Origin: Chloroflexota bacterium
GTDB lineage: Bacteria; Chloroflexota; Dehalococcoidia; Lucifugimonadales; Lucifugimonadaceae
Assembly (NCBI GenBank): GCA_002721615.1
Contig: PBKW01000012.1
Location: 17,511 to 81,510, forward strand
Reading direction: 5' to 3'
DNA length: 64,000 bases
In this document: positions 1-9,638 of the stretch, one piece after another
Layout of the letters: each line of letters opens with the position of its first letter
Numbering within the stretch: position 1 is the stretch's first letter
Translations under genes and position numbers: made by a program
The notes under the pieces: generated by a model
Told to the model about the DNA's origin: nothing
Seen by the model: the letters and a program-made list of their open reading frames with translations, nothing else
The model's database searches: none

Positions 1-375
1 GCTAGAGCTTTTCTTTTAAGACCAAAAATAATAATTGCAGATGAACCTGTTTCTATGGTTGATGCATCTTTAAGAGCAACAATATTAGAAGAACTTAAAA
101 TTCTAAGAGAAAAACATGGAATATCTATAGTATATATTACTCACGATCTAACTACTGCTTATCAAGTAGCAGATAATATATTAATATTATATAAAGGATT
201 ACTTAAAGAATCTGGTCCTGTAGAAACTGTTATAAATAATCCTAAACATCCATACACAAAACTCTTAGTTGATTCTATCCCTCAACCAGATCCTGATATT
301 AAATGGGGAAAATTAAATATTGAAGAAACTCAAAAATTATTAGAAGAACCAGGGGTCGGTTGGAGAGAAGACTAA
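1..375 (+). CDS. Peptide-type ABC transporter ATPase, C-terminal part
   Basis: The frame is open from base 1, so only the last 124 residues are visible and the start lies outside the window. The visible part opens just before Walker B and the D-loop (IIIADEPVSMVDAS), continues with the H-switch (YITHDL) and ends with the NPKHPYTKLLVDSIP stretch. That last motif is typical of OppD/OppF and DppD/DppF ATPases of peptide or nickel importers. The protein would sit on the inner face of the membrane and power uptake by permeases encoded further left. The next gene, 15 bases on, is an FtsX-type permease, which is not the usual partner of this ATPase type. Confidence 0.9.
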   Translation, partial: ARAFLLRPKIIIADEPVSMVDASLRATILEELKILREKHGISIVYITHDLTTAYQVADNILILYKGLLKESGPVETVINNPKHPYTKLLVDSIPQPDPDIKWGKLNIEETQKLLEEPGVGWRED

Positions 376-390
376 AATAATTTTTTCAAT

Positions 391-3300
391 ATGAAACTTA
401 CTTTAAGCATTTTAAAAGGTTATTTTTTTACTTCAAAATTTATCACAATTATTTTTTTATTATCTACCTTATCTCTTGGAATAATCTTTTCATCATTAAC
501 CATCTATATAAATTCTTTAGAAGATAATGTCATCAAAAAAACAGTAAATACTCTTGGAATTAGTAATAAAAACATTTGGTTACATAATACGAATGCTTCT
601 ATATCGGAAGACTATTTAGAAAAACAATCAGGATTTATAAAAAAATTAGTTGAACAAGAAGAATCTGGTCTGATAAAAAATAATTCTAAAATAGTAAAAC
701 TCGAAATTTCTAAAAAAAAATCCCTCTTAAAAAATATAGTATATAAAAAAACAGCTTCTACTGAAGCAGTTACTAAAACTTTTTCTCCTTTTGATAATTT
801 TGAAATAATTAAAGAATTAGCAGGTTTCACTATCCAGAAAAGCCTTGTTTCGACACCTCAAAATATAACATTTCCTACAAAAAACATATCCCAATATTCT
901 TCTTCCATTAAAGATTATAATTTCTCAATAGTTAGTATAGATAATCTATTTGAAAATGTTTCTATTTTAGATTCTACTGAAGAACAAAAAGAAGGGGCAT
1001 TCAATATTTATATCTCTGAAAACACCTCAAATAAATTAGATATTTTAGTAGGAGATATAATCTATATTTCAGATCCATTATACCCTGAACCACTAAGATT
1101 TCATGTTTCTAAAATATTCAATTTAGATGAAAATGATGGATTCTTGATGGGTCAAAACAGTTTAGTAAATCCTAATGTAAATTCCCAGGGAATTTTAGAT
1201 ATCCCATTATCAATAGATATAAAAGACTTTTTGAAATTGAATCAAAGATCTGAAGGAGACACAAACTTATATTGGATGTTTTTCTTATATGATGATTTAA
1301 TTTTCAACTTAGGGCCTACAAAATCTATTAAATATATCAAAGATATAACTCAACAACTTAATCTAAAATTTCCAAGTTCACTAATTATAAGTCCAATAAT
1401 TGAAAGATTGGAAACAAACCTAAATGATTATAAAAATACATTACCTTCTTTATTGATTATAGGATCTTTGTTAATAATGACATCTCTCATTATTTCATTA
1501 CTTCCTATATTACAACTTGGGGAGAAATTTAATTCAGAATTTTATATATTAAAAATGAGAGGATTGAAGGGAAAACAATTATTTTCAGATATAATTTTCT
1601 GGTTATTTTTATTTGTTTTTCCTATATGTATTCTTGGATCATTGATTGGAAATTATTTAGTAACTTTAATAATTGATTCAAAAGAAATCTTAAATAATGA
1701 ATTTCAAAATAATTTTTCTGCAAATTTCTTCAATGGAATATTAGCTTCACTTATAAGTTTAATCATTATATCAATTCCCATATTTATTAAAAGATTTCTT
1801 CAAAATAAATCAATAGACAATCAGGAAATTATAAATAGATTCAAAAGCTCTTCATTCTTTCAAAGATATTACATAGACATAATAATAATATCTTTAGCTG
1901 CTGTAAGTTTCTGGGAATCACTAATTTCAAATTTTCAATATTTAGCAACCTACAATAATGAAAATATTGCTCAAATAGCAATTTTAAAAATGGGAATTCC
2001 AATGTTTTGGGTTCTTGGGTTAATTTTTTTGATATTAAGGCTATTTCAAGTGATAAATCTAATTACTGAGAAACTTAGAATAAATGTGAATAAGCCTCTA
2101 TGGCTAAGATTCAGTTTAATAAATATCACAAGAAGACCTAATGAATATTCTTGGATATTATTAATATTTTTTATTTCAACATGCACAATTTTATCTTCTA
2201 GAACAATCATTAATACAGTAGACAATCATATTAATGATTCTATTTCTTACCAAGTAGGTGGAGATATCAGAATAAATGATGTTCCAGTTGAAAAACCTTT
2301 GAATGAAAAGGAAATTTCCCCTAAAGATTTAAGTCAATATGACCAATCAATAAATTTCAGAGGTCTAGGAAGATTAGGAAAAGAAGATTTTAAATTTCTT
2401 GCTGTACAACCCCAATTAATAGAAAAATCAATATGGTTTAGAGAAGATTTTTCTGCAAAACCTATTTCAGAATTAATGCAGAAAATTGAAATAACTAACA
2501 CAGAGGAAAAACTTTTTATGAAAGAAAACATTAAGTCTATAGGGTTAACAATTAACGATTCCTCCCCAATACCTTCTAATGTTCAGTTATGGTTAAGAGT
2601 AAAATTTAATAATGGAAAATACAAAACAATTCCAATTTCTAACTGCAAAGTATTTGATTGCTTTCAAAAAAAACATCCTTTAAATGATTGGTCTATCTAC
2701 TACATAAATTTAGAAGAAGAAATAAAAGAATCTATAGAAGTAATTGGAATCCTTGCTTATGAAACTTCCCCAGAAGACTTATCAACAGAATTCACTATGA
2801 AAATTAAAGAAATCAATTATTCAACTAATAATAATATAAATAATAATGAAGGAAGATTTAATTATTTAGGTGTTATTCCGTTAAAATCATCAACTTCTTG
2901 GAAAACTCTTCCCACATCTGAAGGTGATGATTCAATTTTAAATTTTTATAATCTAGATGGAGAATCTGATTCTGAATATATGGAAATTAATTTTGGATCT
3001 GGTTCAGATGAAGGCATCAGAGGAATATACATATCTTCATTTGAGGAATTACCAATTATCGCTAGTAAATCATTCTTAGAAAAAACTCTTCATCAAATTG
3101 GAGAAAAATTTACTGCTAATTTAGGAGACCATTATATCGTACTTGAAATTGTAGATAGTATTGATTTATTTCCAACATTAGATCCTTCAGATAATGGATT
3201 TATAATTCTAGATAGTGAAAATTTAATAAATTTCTTAGAAATTAGAGGTCCATTAAGATTTAATTCTAGTGAGATATTTGCATCTTCAAAAGATAATATA

Positions 3301-3882
3301 TCAACTGAAACTTTTACATTTAATTCAATAGAACCAAATCAACTTGATTCAAAATTAAATTCTTCCAAGTTAGATAATACTATACAAGAACAACAAGATT
3401 ATCTTATAAAAAATAATTTAATAGAATCACTAAAAGATAATAAAGTTACAGAGGGTGGATTAGATGGATTAAATATTTTATCTTTATATTTTATTCCAAT
3501 TTTACTATTTCTAGGAAGTATAAGTTTCGTATCTATTCAAGTAATTAAAAGATCTTCCGAATGGATCTCATCAAAAAGAATAGGAATAAATTCTAGTATG
3601 ATATTTTCTCATATAATATTAGAATATTTGATAGTAATTTTTGTGGGGATTTTATTTGGGGTTTTTGCTAGTAGTATAATAACAAAGATCTTAGTAAATG
3701 AACTTATTGAAGTATTCTATCAAACTTCAACATTGTCATACCTTCCAATACATTTAAAAGTTAATTGGTCAATATATTATTCAATTATGATTTCATCTGT
3801 AATTATAATTTTTATTAGTTCAATTATAGGAATAAAAAATATTATCAAATCTATTTCTTCACAAGAAGAAACTTTTCAATAA
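391..3882 (+). CDS. Large FtsX/MacB-type ABC transporter permease
   Basis: A 1163-residue membrane protein. I see one N-terminal helix (about 17-40), a long extracytoplasmic region, a first helix bundle (about 351-375, 400-428, 446-466), further hydrophobic stretches near 493-511, 535-553 and 585-603, a second extracytoplasmic region, and a C-terminal bundle (1026-1051, 1070-1101, 1126-1152). Two FtsX-like units separated by big periplasmic domains is the layout of MacB/LolC-type permeases that move lipids, peptides or lipoproteins rather than import solutes. It starts 15 bases after the Opp-type ATPase. No LolD/MacB-type ATPase is visible beside it. The substrate is unknown. Confidence 0.8.
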   Translation: MKLTLSILKGYFFTSKFITIIFLLSTLSLGIIFSSLTIYINSLEDNVIKKTVNTLGISNKNIWLHNTNASISEDYLEKQSGFIKKLVEQEESGLIKNNSKIVKLEISKKKSLLKNIVYKKTASTEAVTKTFSPFDNFEIIKELAGFTIQKSLVSTPQNITFPTKNISQYSSSIKDYNFSIVSIDNLFENVSILDSTEEQKEGAFNIYISENTSNKLDILVGDIIYISDPLYPEPLRFHVSKIFNLDENDGFLMGQNSLVNPNVNSQGILDIPLSIDIKDFLKLNQRSEGDTNLYWMFFLYDDLIFNLGPTKSIKYIKDITQQLNLKFPSSLIISPIIERLETNLNDYKNTLPSLLIIGSLLIMTSLIISLLPILQLGEKFNSEFYILKMRGLKGKQLFSDIIFWLFLFVFPICILGSLIGNYLVTLIIDSKEILNNEFQNNFSANFFNGILASLISLIIISIPIFIKRFLQNKSIDNQEIINRFKSSSFFQRYYIDIIIISLAAVSFWESLISNFQYLATYNNENIAQIAILKMGIPMFWVLGLIFLILRLFQVINLITEKLRINVNKPLWLRFSLINITRRPNEYSWILLIFFISTCTILSSRTIINTVDNHINDSISYQVGGDIRINDVPVEKPLNEKEISPKDLSQYDQSINFRGLGRLGKEDFKFLAVQPQLIEKSIWFREDFSAKPISELMQKIEITNTEEKLFMKENIKSIGLTINDSSPIPSNVQLWLRVKFNNGKYKTIPISNCKVFDCFQKKHPLNDWSIYYINLEEEIKESIEVIGILAYETSPEDLSTEFTMKIKEINYSTNNNINNNEGRFNYLGVIPLKSSTSWKTLPTSEGDDSILNFYNLDGESDSEYMEINFGSGSDEGIRGIYISSFEELPIIASKSFLEKTLHQIGEKFTANLGDHYIVLEIVDSIDLFPTLDPSDNGFIILDSENLINFLEIRGPLRFNSSEIFASSKDNISTETFTFNSIEPNQLDSKLNSSKLDNTIQEQQDYLIKNNLIESLKDNKVTEGGLDGLNILSLYFIPILLFLGSISFVSIQVIKRSSEWISSKRIGINSSMIFSHIILEYLIVIFVGILFGVFASSIITKILVNELIEVFYQTSTLSYLPIHLKVNWSIYYSIMISSVIIIFISSIIGIKNIIKSISSQEETFQ

Positions 3883-3920
3883 TCCAAAAATATATAAAAA
3901 TGATATAAATATAAAAATTC

Positions 3921-4955
3921 ATGGAAGATAAAATGCTTGATTTTGGTTTTTGCTTACCTATATTCCCCGGAGGAAATGATAGTATGGCGAGGACTCCTAT
4001 GGTAAATTCTTTAAACCCAAATACCTTGCATGGTTTAGTAGAGGAAATTGACTTAATGGATTTCAATTCCATTTGGATTGCAGATCATTTAAATATGAAC
4101 AATGATACCCCAATACTTGAAGGATTAACGACTTTATCATGGGCCTCCAATATTTCAAAAAGACTTAGATTGGGCCATATTCATTTCAACAATCTTCTAA
4201 GAAACCCATCATTAACTGCAAAAATGTATTCCACTTTAGATATTATTACTAATGGAAGAATTAATTTTTTCATTGATGGAGGACACCCAGGAACAAAAAA
4301 TGAAGTCACATCTTACGGTTATGATTTTTTATCAGATTCAGAAAGAATTGAACAACTTGAAGAAGCTATAAAAATTATTAAGTTGATGTGGACTCAAAAA
4401 TCTGCTTCTTTTCAAGGTACACATTATAATATTCAAAAACCTATTTCATACCCCAAACCATTACAAAAACCACACCCTCAAATATGGATAGGAAGTTTGA
4501 CTGAAAGTAAACAAGTGGAAGAATGGAACCAAAAAATATTTGAAATTATCGCAAAATATGCAGATTGGTGGAATGTGACTCCTGTTGGAATACAAGAATA
4601 CAAAGAAACTCAAAAAAAAATAAAACAGGTTTTTAATAGCCATAACAGAAACTTTAATACCTTAAACAAGTCTGTTGAATTAGAAATTCTTATAGGAAAA
4701 GATGAAGAAGATATTAAAAGAATTAAAAAAGAAATAAATTTAAATAATCCTAAAAATGATTATTTTGGAGATTGGGAAAACTGGAATAAATCAAACGTAT
4801 CAGGTAACCCATCAATAATTATTTCAAAATTAAAAGAATACATAGAATTAGGAGTAACAAATTTTATGTTTTGGTTTCTTGATTCTCCTTCTATTGATGG
4901 TGCAAGAATATTCAACCAACAAGTAATACCTGAATTAAGGAGAATATATGACTAA
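3921..4955 (+). CDS. LLM class flavin-dependent oxidoreductase
   Basis: A 344-residue luciferase-like (LLM) TIM-barrel protein using FMN or F420. The typical N-terminal strand (FGFCLPIF), the segment SIWIADHLN, the RLRLGHI strand and the STLDIITNGRINFFIDGG segment that follows the cofactor site are all recognisable. ATG at 3921 was kept; an in-frame ATG at 3933 is possible and places the start closer to the conserved core. It overlaps the next LLM gene by 8 bases, so the two are translationally coupled and may act on one pathway. Such paralogues are abundant in SAR202-type genomes and are thought to oxygenate or cleave recalcitrant organics; the substrate cannot be told. Confidence 0.88.
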   Translation: MEDKMLDFGFCLPIFPGGNDSMARTPMVNSLNPNTLHGLVEEIDLMDFNSIWIADHLNMNNDTPILEGLTTLSWASNISKRLRLGHIHFNNLLRNPSLTAKMYSTLDIITNGRINFFIDGGHPGTKNEVTSYGYDFLSDSERIEQLEEAIKIIKLMWTQKSASFQGTHYNIQKPISYPKPLQKPHPQIWIGSLTESKQVEEWNQKIFEIIAKYADWWNVTPVGIQEYKETQKKIKQVFNSHNRNFNTLNKSVELEILIGKDEEDIKRIKKEINLNNPKNDYFGDWENWNKSNVSGNPSIIISKLKEYIELGVTNFMFWFLDSPSIDGARIFNQQVIPELRRIYD

Positions 4956-5910
4956 ATTTGGAGTATGTTTACCAATTTTTTCAGGATCAAGTGCAAAAAC
5001 ATCAGAAATAAATATTAATGAAATTATTAATTTTGCGAAAAAATCTGAAGAATTAGGATATTCATCTTTATGGGGTGCAGATCATTTTCATTTAGGACAT
5101 GAAAAGGGAGAACATGAACTTTGGACAATCCTTAGTGTAATTGCACAACAAACAAAAAGAATAAGAATGGGACCACTTGTACTAGGGTACTCACATAGAG
5201 AGCCTACACTACTAGCAAAAATGACATCCACACTAGATTTTCTAAGTTCAGGAAGATTTGATTTAGGAATTGGTGCAGGTTGGTATAAAGAAGAACAAAA
5301 TGCATATGGGTTTCCATGGATAGAAAAGGTAGGAATCAGAATGGATGCTTTTGAAGAATATATAGAAATAATTCTAAATATTTTTAAAGACAATAAACAT
5401 CCCGATTATAATCATTTTCCTACACCTAACACAAAATTAACTCCCAAATTAACTCAAAAACCTTATCCTCCATTATTAATTGGTGGAGGTGGCGAGAAAA
5501 GAACATTAAAATTAGTAGCTAAATACGCAAATATTTGGAATATACCCTCAGTTACTGCCAAAGAATATTCTAGAAAGTTATCTATATTAAAATCTCATTG
5601 TGAAAACGAAAGAACTGATTATTCTAAAATTGAAAAAACAATGGAATCAAGAATATTAATTACTGACAAAGGTATCGATGACGAAATTATTGATTGGTTT
5701 AGATATTTTTTAAAAACTGCTGGTAATGTAGTACCTACTAGACAAGAGTCTAAAGAAATCATTGAGTCTGATTTTATAATAGGCGAAAGAGATCAATGTG
5801 AAGAAAAAATTAATAATTACATAGAATATGGAGTTGAACACTTTACATTATATTTTTTGGATTTCCCTTCTTATAATTCTTTAGAATTATTATCAGATTT
5901 TAAAAATTAA
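4948..5910 (+). CDS. LLM class flavin-dependent oxidoreductase
   Basis: A second LLM protein of 320 residues, related to but clearly different from its upstream neighbour. It keeps FGVCLPIFSG at the N-terminus, SLWGADHFHLG, RIRMGPLVLGYSHREP, and the STLDFLSSGRFDLGIGAGW segment that closely fits F420/FMN-binding LLM enzymes. The C-terminal part contains PPLLIGGGGEKRTLKLVAKYA, a usual phosphate or cofactor contact region of the family. The start codon lies inside the end of the preceding gene, and the di-heme lipoprotein gene follows after 2 bases. The role is probably oxidative attack on an organic substrate together with the upstream enzyme. Confidence 0.9.
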   Translation: MTKFGVCLPIFSGSSAKTSEININEIINFAKKSEELGYSSLWGADHFHLGHEKGEHELWTILSVIAQQTKRIRMGPLVLGYSHREPTLLAKMTSTLDFLSSGRFDLGIGAGWYKEEQNAYGFPWIEKVGIRMDAFEEYIEIILNIFKDNKHPDYNHFPTPNTKLTPKLTQKPYPPLLIGGGGEKRTLKLVAKYANIWNIPSVTAKEYSRKLSILKSHCENERTDYSKIEKTMESRILITDKGIDDEIIDWFRYFLKTAGNVVPTRQESKEIIESDFIIGERDQCEEKINNYIEYGVEHFTLYFLDFPSYNSLELLSDFKN

Positions 5911-5912
5911 TT

Positions 5913-7400
5913 ATGCCTAAAAAAATCAAATACTTAATAATTTTTCCATTTTTTTTCGTCATTATATGTATTCTAAGTCTTTCCTGTACTAAAGAGACTA
6001 ATAAAAATCATATTTTTATTGGAGATGAACCTTCAATAAAAAATCACCTTAAACAACAAGACATAGAATCAGGAAAAATCACTATAGAAGAACTAATTTT
6101 ACATGGAGAAAAATTATTTACAGCCAATTTCAATTCATTAGATGGTTTTGGAAGACCTCAAAGTTCTGGAAATAGAACCAGAAGAGATAAAAAATTATTC
6201 CCAGAAAATTTTAATAGGATTTCTGGGCCTGAAACTAGCGCATGCTCTGATTGTCATAACATGCCTATAATTGGTGGTGGTGGAAGTAATGTAACTAACG
6301 TTTTTTCTTCAGCAGAAAAATCTCCCTTTTTAGATTTTGAAACTGAAGATCTTGGAAAAAATATCACCCTAAAAGAAATAGGTAATGAAAGAAACACTTT
6401 AGGAATGTTTGGTTCTGGACTAGTTGAACTATTAGCTAGAGAAATGTCTAAAGAATTAATAGCTCAAAGAGCAAGCGCTGAAATAATTTCTTTAAATGAA
6501 TCTAGGGAAGTAAGAATAGAATTGATTACTAAAGAAGTTTCATTTGGATTTTTAACTGCCAAACCCAATGGAACTTTAGACACATCGGAGATAGTAGGAG
6601 TTGATAAAGATTTAATCATTAAGCCTTTTACTCAAAAAGGTGTAGTTCCATCCCTAAGAGTTTTTACAAATAATGCAATGAATCATCATCATGGAATGCA
6701 ATCTTCAGAAACTTTCGAAGATAGAGAAGATACCCACAAGGCTATGGACTTATTATCTGACTCTAAAGATCATGATGGAGATGGTGTGATTAATGAATTA
6801 ACTATGGGAGATATTACTGCTCTAACAATTTTTCAAGCATTACTTCCTATTCCCAAATGGGAAGAGCCAAACACAGATATTGAAAAAGAAGCGTCTGAAA
6901 ATGGACAATTATTGTTCTCAAAAATTGGATGCTCTGATTGTCATAGACCCTATTTACCACTTAAAAACACATTATTTTCTGACCCTGGACCTTTTAACCC
7001 AAAAGATCATCTTTCATCAGAAGACACAAAAGGAATTTATGTAGATTTAAAAGATTATTATCCTAACTTAAAAATAAATAAAAATGGCGAATTACTTGTT
7101 CCCTTATTTTCAGATTTAAAAAGACATAAAATGGGAGACCTGTTAAATAATGAAAAAGTGAAACAATTAGCAACAAGAAACAATGTGCCTACAGATCAAT
7201 GGATTACAAAAAAATTGTGGGGATTTGCTAGTGAACCTCCTTTCTTACATCATGGAAGAGCAACTTTAATTTCTGAGGCAATAAAAGTTCATGGAGGAGC
7301 AGCAGAGAATAGTAAACAAGCTTATATAAGACTTAATGAAATTGAACAAGCTCAAATAGTTGAATACTTAAATACCTTCAAGACAGAGAACATTAAATGA
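5913..7400 (+). CDS. Di-heme cytochrome c peroxidase-like lipoprotein (DUF1111/DHOR type)
   Basis: 495 residues. The N-terminus is a lipoprotein signal (basic start, hydrophobic stretch, LSLSC with Cys25), so the mature protein is probably anchored on the outer face of the membrane. Two heme c motifs are visible: CSDCH at residue 111 and CSDCH at residue 340. The C-terminal part (EPPFLHHGRATLISEAI, then a GGAAENS loop and IVEYLNTFK) matches the putative di-heme oxidoreductase family often labelled DUF1111. The family is thought to transfer electrons or act as a peroxidase or oxygenase. It follows two LLM genes within 2 bases, suggesting shared oxidative catabolism. The exact reaction is unknown. 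Confidence 0.85.
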   Translation: MPKKIKYLIIFPFFFVIICILSLSCTKETNKNHIFIGDEPSIKNHLKQQDIESGKITIEELILHGEKLFTANFNSLDGFGRPQSSGNRTRRDKKLFPENFNRISGPETSACSDCHNMPIIGGGGSNVTNVFSSAEKSPFLDFETEDLGKNITLKEIGNERNTLGMFGSGLVELLAREMSKELIAQRASAEIISLNESREVRIELITKEVSFGFLTAKPNGTLDTSEIVGVDKDLIIKPFTQKGVVPSLRVFTNNAMNHHHGMQSSETFEDREDTHKAMDLLSDSKDHDGDGVINELTMGDITALTIFQALLPIPKWEEPNTDIEKEASENGQLLFSKIGCSDCHRPYLPLKNTLFSDPGPFNPKDHLSSEDTKGIYVDLKDYYPNLKINKNGELLVPLFSDLKRHKMGDLLNNEKVKQLATRNNVPTDQWITKKLWGFASEPPFLHHGRATLISEAIKVHGGAAENSKQAYIRLNEIEQAQIVEYLNTFKTENIK

Positions 7401-7437
7401 GTTTAGTAGAAACAAAATACTTAAACGTGTTAAATTA

Positions 7438-7476
7438 CGTTAACGGATACCTGTTAATTGAACTCGTTTACGGATA
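7438..7476. promoter_or_regulatory. Pair of near-identical direct repeats before the SDR gene
   Basis: CGTTAACGGATA (7438-7449) and CGTTTACGGATA (7465-7476) differ at one base and start 27 bases apart, in the 82-base gap between the di-heme gene and the SDR gene. The second copy ends 6 bases before the SDR start codon. The first contains the palindrome GTTAAC, and a related ACGTGTTAA lies at 7424-7432. In this AT-rich spacer such a repeat is unlikely by chance and could be a repressor or activator site. No ribosome binding site is obvious for the SDR gene here. Confidence 0.4.
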
Positions 7477-7482
7477 ATTATT

Positions 7483-8271
7483 ATGACTAGATTAAATAAT
7501 GAAGTAGCTATAATTACCGGTGGTGCAGGAGATATTGGAACTGCTCATGTTGAATCCTTTTTCAAAGAAGGAGCAAATGTAATCATAGCAGATATCAATG
7601 AAGAAAAAGGCAAATTAATATCTAAAAATTATCCAAATAATACTTCTGAAAATAAAGTAATATTTGTTCATCACAACTCCACAGATGAAAAATCATGGAA
7701 ACGATTATCATCAAAAGTCATAGATGAATTTGGAAAAGTTTCAATATTAGTTAATTGCTATGGAACAAATTTTCGAGAGAGATACATTAATCAAAATCTA
7801 GAAAACTGGAACACTATTTTAAATGTAAATTTGACAAGTGTTTTTATAGGAATAAAGGAATTAATTCCATTTTTCAAGTTATCCGGAAAAGGATCAATAA
7901 TAAATTTAGGCTCATTAGCTTCACTAAGAGGATCTGAATACAGTCCTGCTTATACAGCTAGCAAAACAGGTTTAATAGGATTGACTAAAAGTACTGCTAT
8001 AGCTTTTGCCAAAGATAAGATTAGATGTAATTTAATTTGTCCTGGACATGTAGACACAAACTTTATTCGAAATAATTCTCAATACAGTCCTAATGATTGG
8101 ACAACAAGCATTAATAATCCAGAAAATTATAACGAAAGATTAAATCAAATTCCTCTAGGAAGGCTTCAAACTCCTCAGGATATAGCAAACCTATCCGTTT
8201 TTCTTGCATCTAAAGACTCAGAGATGATCACAGGAAGCATTATAACCGTAGATGGTGGAATCACTATATGA
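7483..8271 (+). CDS. Short-chain dehydrogenase/reductase
   Basis: 262 residues with a classical SDR Rossmann fold. The nucleotide-binding motif is TGGAGDIG (residues 12-19), the catalytic pair is Tyr157/Lys161 (YTASK), and the C-terminus ends in ITGSIITVDGG as usual. The structural NNAG motif is replaced by NCYG (residues 91-94), which is uncommon. It should oxidise or reduce an alcohol/carbonyl with NAD(P). It stands between the di-heme protein and a sulfatase on the same strand, so it may process an alcohol released by one of them; that is inference from position only. Confidence 0.88.
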   Translation: MTRLNNEVAIITGGAGDIGTAHVESFFKEGANVIIADINEEKGKLISKNYPNNTSENKVIFVHHNSTDEKSWKRLSSKVIDEFGKVSILVNCYGTNFRERYINQNLENWNTILNVNLTSVFIGIKELIPFFKLSGKGSIINLGSLASLRGSEYSPAYTASKTGLIGLTKSTAIAFAKDKIRCNLICPGHVDTNFIRNNSQYSPNDWTTSINNPENYNERLNQIPLGRLQTPQDIANLSVFLASKDSEMITGSIITVDGGITI

Positions 8272-8320
8272 ATTATTAATAAATCATGGTAATTTATGAA
8301 ATAGTAATAGAGAGGAAATT

Positions 8321-9637
8321 ATGAGCAAAAAACAAAATAAAACTAATGTAATTCTAATTATGTCAGATGATTTAGGTTACGAAGTATTAGGATGTAACGG
8401 TGGAACATCTTATAAAACACCAGTATTAGATAAATTAGCATCTGAGGGAGTTAATTTTACAGAAGCTCATGTTCAACCTCTTTGCACACCTACTAGATTA
8501 CAACTTATGACAGGAAAATATAATTCTAGAAACTATATTGGATTTGGATTGATGAAACCTGACGAAAGAACTTTTGGACACATAATGACTGAAGCTGGAT
8601 ATAAAACACTAATTTCAGGAAAATGGCAATTATACTCTTACAATCCTCCTGATGTAGAACCTCATATGAGGAATAAAGGTCAAAGAATTGAAGATTCAGG
8701 ATTTGATGAATATTGTGTATGGCATGCTCATCACACAGAAGATAAAGGATCAAGATACAAGGACCCAGTTATTTATCAAAATGGATCTTATTTAAATAAC
8801 ACTAAAGGAAAATATGGAGAAGATATTTTTTGTGATTATATTTTAGATTTCATAGATAGAAACCAAGAAGAACCATTCTTCGTATACTTCCCTATGGCTC
8901 TAACTCATAGACCTTTTGAGCCCACTCCAGATAGTCCGGAATATGAAGAATTTGATCCACCTACTAATTTATCACTGGGTAAAGGAAAAACATTTGATGA
9001 AGTTGAAGGATGGGAAGATGACCCCAAATATTACAAAGACATGGTAGAGTATCACGACAAGATAGTGGGAAGAATTATTCATAAACTTGATGAACTTAAT
9101 TTAAGTGAAAACACACTTGTAATCTATATTGGAGATAATGGCACACCTGTTGAAGTAAATTCTCAAATGGGATCTAACTCAATTCAAGGTGGGAAAGGAT
9201 TACCTAATGATAGAGGTACTCACGTACCTTTAATATGTTCTATGCCTGGAACTATTAACCCGGGAGTCAACTTAGATTTAATAGACTCTACTGACATTTT
9301 GGCTACAATTTTAGATATTTCTAAAACAGATTTAGGAGATTTTGTAATCGATGGGCAATCATTTCTTCCTCAATTATCTGGTCAAAAAGGAAATCCTAGA
9401 GATTGGTTGTATTTCTATTATGAACCTAAAAATCCTCGAAGAGATGCATTAAATAGAGAATTTAAATATGTTTTTGCAAGAGATAAAAAGTGGAAACTTT
9501 ATAATGACGGAAAGTTGTTTGATTTAAACAATGATTTAGAAGAATTAGACCCCATTTTTGAATATGATGATACTTCAGAATCTAATGAAGTAAGAAAAAA
9601 ATTAACTAAAGTATTAGAAGAAAACACTCCTAAATAG
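8321..9637 (+). CDS. Sulfatase (formylglycine type)
   Basis: 438 residues of the alkaline-phosphatase-like sulfatase family. The metal-binding start (LIMSDDLG, Asp16/Asp17) and the sulfatase signature with Cys55 (CTPTRLQLMTG) are present; Cys55 would be turned into formylglycine by a maturase. IGDNGTP near the second half supplies further metal ligands. The start has a clear ribosome binding site (GAGAGGAAATT before ATG). There is no signal peptide, so the enzyme appears cytoplasmic and would act on an imported sulfate ester. No maturase gene (FGE or anSME) is in the window. The stop lies 1 base before the end of a convergent gene. Confidence 0.9.
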   Translation: MSKKQNKTNVILIMSDDLGYEVLGCNGGTSYKTPVLDKLASEGVNFTEAHVQPLCTPTRLQLMTGKYNSRNYIGFGLMKPDERTFGHIMTEAGYKTLISGKWQLYSYNPPDVEPHMRNKGQRIEDSGFDEYCVWHAHHTEDKGSRYKDPVIYQNGSYLNNTKGKYGEDIFCDYILDFIDRNQEEPFFVYFPMALTHRPFEPTPDSPEYEEFDPPTNLSLGKGKTFDEVEGWEDDPKYYKDMVEYHDKIVGRIIHKLDELNLSENTLVIYIGDNGTPVEVNSQMGSNSIQGGKGLPNDRGTHVPLICSMPGTINPGVNLDLIDSTDILATILDISKTDLGDFVIDGQSFLPQLSGQKGNPRDWLYFYYEPKNPRRDALNREFKYVFARDKKWKLYNDGKLFDLNNDLEELDPIFEYDDTSESNEVRKKLTKVLEENTPK

Positions 9638-9638
9638 T

